Shown piece after piece: positions 61,619-64,000 of a stretch of 64,000 bases of DNA. The position numbers and the translations under genes are program-made. Where the stretch lies: positions 62,001 to 126,000 of the forward strand of contig NZ_CABVQK010000010.1 of the NCBI RefSeq assembly GCF_902499335.1, given 5' to 3'. The notes beneath the pieces were generated by a model that saw only the letters and a program-made list of their open reading frames with translations, ran no database searches and was not told the DNA's origin. The DNA comes from Burkholderia lata (GTDB lineage: Bacteria; Pseudomonadota; Gammaproteobacteria; Burkholderiales; Burkholderiaceae). Every line of letters begins with the position of its first letter. Positions within the stretch are counted from its first letter, which is position 1.

Positions 61619-63184
61619 TCAGTGACGGAAGTGGCGCACGCCCGTCAGGATCATCGCGATGTTGTGCTCGTCGGCTGCGGCGATCACTTCGTCATCGCGC
61701 ATCGAGCCGCCCGGCTGGATCACGCAGGTCGCGCCGGCCGCCACGACGACGTCGAGGCCGTCGCGGAACGGGAAGAATGCATCCGATGCCACTGCCGAGC
61801 CGGCCAGCGTCAGGCCCGCGTTCTGCGCCTTGATGCTCGCGATGCGCGCGGAATCGACGCGGCTCATCTGGCCTGCACCGACGCCGAGCGTCATGCCGTT
61901 GCCGCAGAACACGATCGCGTTCGACTTCACGTACTTCGCGACGCGCCACGCGAACAGCAGGTCGTCCATTTCCTTCGCGGTCGGCTGGCGCTTCGTGACG
62001 ACACGCAGCTCGCTCGGCTGCACGTTCTTCGAATCGAGCGACTGCACGAGCAGGCCGCCGCCCACGCGCTTCAGGTCGAATGCGTTATGGCCGTCGCCGA
62101 GCGCGATTTCCAGCAGGCGCACGTTCTGCTTGGCGGCGAACACCTGCTTCGCGGCGTCGGAGAACGACGGTGCGATCAGCACTTCGACGAACTGCTTCGC
62201 GACAGCCTGGGCGGCCGCTTCGTCGACTTCGCGGTTGAACGCGATGATGCCGCCGAACGCCGACGTCGGATCCGTCTGGAACGCCTTCGCGTACGCGTCG
62301 GCCGAATCGTTGCCGACCGCGACGCCGCACGGGTTCGCATGCTTGATGATCACGCAGGCCGGTGCGTCGAACGTCTTCACGCATTCCCACGCCGCGTCGG
62401 AATCGGCGATGTTGTTGTACGACAGTTCCTTGCCCTGCAGCTGGCGGTAGTTCGCCAGTGCGCCGGCCGGCGTCGCGAGGTCGCGGTAGAACGCGGCGGT
62501 CTGGTGCGGGTTCTCGCCGTAGCGCAGGTCCTGCACCTTGTCGAACGCCATGTTCAGCGTCGCCGGGTACGCGCTGCGCGATGCGTGCTTCAGCTCGTCG
62601 GTCAGGCTCGTCAGGTAGTTCGTGATCGCGCCGTCGTATTGCGCGGTGTGCGCGAACACCTTCGTCGCGAGGCGGAAGTTGGTCGGGTAGCCGACCGCAT
62701 TGCCGTTCGCCTTCATTTCATCGAGCACGACCGCGTAGTCGGCCGGATCGACGACGACCGTCACGTCGCGGTGGTTCTTCGCGGCCGAGCGCAGCATCGT
62801 CGGGCCGCCGATGTCGATGTTCTCGATCGCGTCGGCGAGCGTGCAGTCGTCCTTCGCGATCGTCGCGACGAACGGGTACAGGTTCACGACGAGCAGGTCG
62901 ATCGTCGGGATGCCGTGCTGTTCCAGCGCCTGCATGTGCTCGGGCAGGTCGCGGCGGGCCAGGATGCCGCCGTGCACCTTCGGGTGGAGCGTCTTCACGC
63001 GCCCATCGAGCATTTCCGGGAAGCCCGTGTAATCAGCCACTTCGGTAACGGGCAGGCCCGCGTCGGCGAGCAGTTTCGCGGTGCCGCCCGTCGACAGCAG
63101 CTTGACGCCGAGGTCGGACAGCGACTTCGCGAAGTCGACGATGCCGGTCTTGTCGGAAACGGAAATGAGCGCTTGCTTGATCAT
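61619..63184 (-). CDS. purH: Bifunctional AICAR transformylase / IMP cyclohydrolase
   Basis: Catalyses the last two steps of IMP synthesis. The 521-residue protein has the N-terminal IMP cyclohydrolase domain (MGS-type fold, about 1-195, with LLSTGGTAKLL and TLHPKVHGGIL) and the C-terminal transformylase domain with IIKHANPCGVAV (near 262) and FFPFRDGLDV (near 465). Full length. It lies 44 bases downstream of fis on the same strand, so may be transcribed in a dusB-fis-purH order. Confidence 0.98.
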   Translation of the reverse strand: MIKQALISVSDKTGIVDFAKSLSDLGVKLLSTGGTAKLLADAGLPVTEVADYTGFPEMLDGRVKTLHPKVHGGILARRDLPEHMQALEQHGIPTIDLLVVNLYPFVATIAKDDCTLADAIENIDIGGPTMLRSAAKNHRDVTVVVDPADYAVVLDEMKANGNAVGYPTNFRLATKVFAHTAQYDGAITNYLTSLTDELKHASRSAYPATLNMAFDKVQDLRYGENPHQTAAFYRDLATPAGALANYRQLQGKELSYNNIADSDAAWECVKTFDAPACVIIKHANPCGVAVGNDSADAYAKAFQTDPTSAFGGIIAFNREVDEAAAQAVAKQFVEVLIAPSFSDAAKQVFAAKQNVRLLEIALGDGHNAFDLKRVGGGLLVQSLDSKNVQPSELRVVTKRQPTAKEMDDLLFAWRVAKYVKSNAIVFCGNGMTLGVGAGQMSRVDSARIASIKAQNAGLTLAGSAVASDAFFPFRDGLDVVVAAGATCVIQPGGSMRDDEVIAAADEHNIAMILTGVRHFRH

Positions 63185-63228
63185 GATGGAACCACCAATA
63201 GCCAGGGAAACGGGGACGGGACGGCTGC

Positions 63229-63462
63229 CTACAGCAGGCCGTGCTGCTGCAGCTTCTTGCGCAGCGTATTGCGATTGATGCCGAGGTACTCCGCGGCGAG
63301 CGACTGGTTGCCGCCTGCCTGTACGAGCACGACCTCGAGCATCGGCTTTTCGACGCAGGACATCACCATTTCATAGACGTCGTGCGGATTGGAGCCGTCT
63401 AGATCCCGGAAATACACGTCCAGGCTCTCGCGGACACATTGTTCGATGTTGTGCTTGCTCAT
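63229..63462 (-). CDS. fis: DNA-binding protein Fis (Fis family)
   Basis: A 77-residue nucleoid and transcription factor. The C-terminal helix-turn-helix GGNQSLAAEYLGINRNTLRK (about residues 50-69) is the full Fis recognition region. It lacks about 20 N-terminal residues of E. coli Fis that form the Hin-activation arms, as is usual in betaproteobacteria. Its start overlaps the end of dusB by four bases, the classic dusB-fis arrangement. Confidence 0.95.
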   Translation of the reverse strand: MSKHNIEQCVRESLDVYFRDLDGSNPHDVYEMVMSCVEKPMLEVVLVQAGGNQSLAAEYLGINRNTLRKKLQQHGLL

Positions 63463-64000
63463 GCTGCTAACTGGTTATGGTCGTCCGACTCGCCCTGGCC
63501 GTTTTCCTCTTCGTCATCGACGTAGACGAGGTGGTCCGACAGCGCCTTTTGCGCCTCGAAGAATGCATTGACGGCGGCGAGCTGCTCGCGGGTGGAATCG
63601 AGCGTGTTCATCCTGTGCCGGAACCCGTTGGCACCGGAAAGGCCGCGAGTGTACCAGCCGATGTGCTTGCGCGCAGTACGGACTCCCGTGAATTCACCAT
63701 AGAAAGCGTAGTGGTCTTCCAGGTGTTCGTTCATCACGTGCTGGATCTCGTCGATCAGCGGCGGCGGCAGCAGCTCGCCGGTTTGCAGGAAATGATCGAT
63801 TTCGCGGAACAGCCACGGCCGACCTTGCGCGGCACGACCGATCATCAGTGCGTCGGCACCGGTTGCGTCGAGCACGGCCTTCGCCTTCGCGGGCGACGTG
63901 ATGTCGCCGTTCGCGACCACCGGAATCCGCACGGCCGCCTTCACGGCCGCGATGGTTTCGTATTCGGCGTCGCCGCGGTACAGGTCGGCGCGCGTGCGGC
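63459..64000 (-). CDS. dusB: tRNA-dihydrouridine synthase B (5' end outside the window)
   Basis: Flavoenzyme that reduces uridines in the tRNA D-loop. Only the C-terminal ~180 residues lie in the window; the frame is open to the right edge and continues with a typical TRADLYRGDAEYETI-like stretch. Visible signatures are IPVVANGDITSP, ADALMIGRAAQGRPWLF and VRTARKHIGWYTRGL. The stop overlaps the start of fis by four bases, so the two are translationally coupled. Confidence 0.95.
   Translation of the reverse strand, partial: RTRADLYRGDAEYETIAAVKAAVRIPVVANGDITSPAKAKAVLDATGADALMIGRAAQGRPWLFREIDHFLQTGELLPPPLIDEIQHVMNEHLEDHYAFYGEFTGVRTARKHIGWYTRGLSGANGFRHRMNTLDSTREQLAAVNAFFEAQKALSDHLVYVDDEEENGQGESDDHNQLAA

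Overview
The window is a compact, GC-rich (roughly 65-70% by eye) bacterial chromosome segment. Gene content, gene order and protein style point to Burkholderia, most likely the main chromosome of a Burkholderia cepacia complex species; this is inferred from the sequence alone, without database comparison. No tRNA, insertion sequence, prophage or CRISPR array is visible. The segment is core genome plus a few regulated catabolic cassettes and one large autotransporter.

Layout. 0.2-3.3 kb: transketolase and GAPDH. 3.4-8.9 kb: a LysR regulator divergent from a four-gene sugar-acid operon (SDR, MFS, D-2-hydroxyacid dehydrogenase, idonate-type zinc dehydrogenase). 9-11.4 kb: MFS exporter and divergent CynR-like LysR. 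11.5-15.4 kb: GntR/FCD regulator, DctA-family transporter, allantoicase and ureidoglycolate lyase. 15.5-25.4 kb: fur, bamE, dapB, exbB/exbD, leuS, lptE, holA, proA, hemJ. 25.5-31.2 kb: HexR-like regulator and the Entner-Doudoroff/gluconate operon edd-eda-gntP-gntK. 31.3-33.7 kb: TetR regulator divergent from a PuuB-like FAD oxidase. 33.7-41.3 kb: purB, HypT-like LysR, glutamate dehydrogenase, and the glutamate/aspartate ABC transporter gltIJKL. 41.3-46.6 kb: a 1756-residue autotransporter. 47.2-58 kb: class II amidotransferase, pyrC, RNase P RNA, OsmC protein, a candidate sRNA, rplM-rpsI, erpA, anmK, tyrS-dtd, a phosphatase, an exported ParB-like lipoprotein. 58-64 kb: MpaB-family protein, ruvB/ruvA/ruvC, purH, fis and the 3' part of dusB.

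How the parts work together. Several cassettes converge on gluconate and central carbon: the 4-9 kb operon could interconvert idonate/ketogluconates and gluconate, gntP/gntK import and phosphorylate gluconate, and edd/eda split 6-phosphogluconate to pyruvate and glyceraldehyde-3-phosphate, the GapA substrate. The 35-41 kb block imports glutamate/aspartate and oxidises or makes glutamate. The 11-15 kb block degrades allantoate to urea and glyoxylate.

The most interesting signals are regulatory. Three perfect 6-3-6 palindromes of the GGT-N3-ACC type surround the GntR/allantoin locus, two of them placed on promoters. HexR-type palindromes sit on both sides of the hexR-edd gap, one exactly inside the edd promoter spacer. 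A 21-bp perfect palindrome plus a second imperfect copy covers the tetR/oxidase divergent promoters. A strong terminator-like hairpin separates gltI from gltJKL. An unannotated ~92-nt sRNA with its own promoter, three hairpins and an anti-Shine-Dalgarno loop lies between the osmC-family gene and a small secreted-protein gene.
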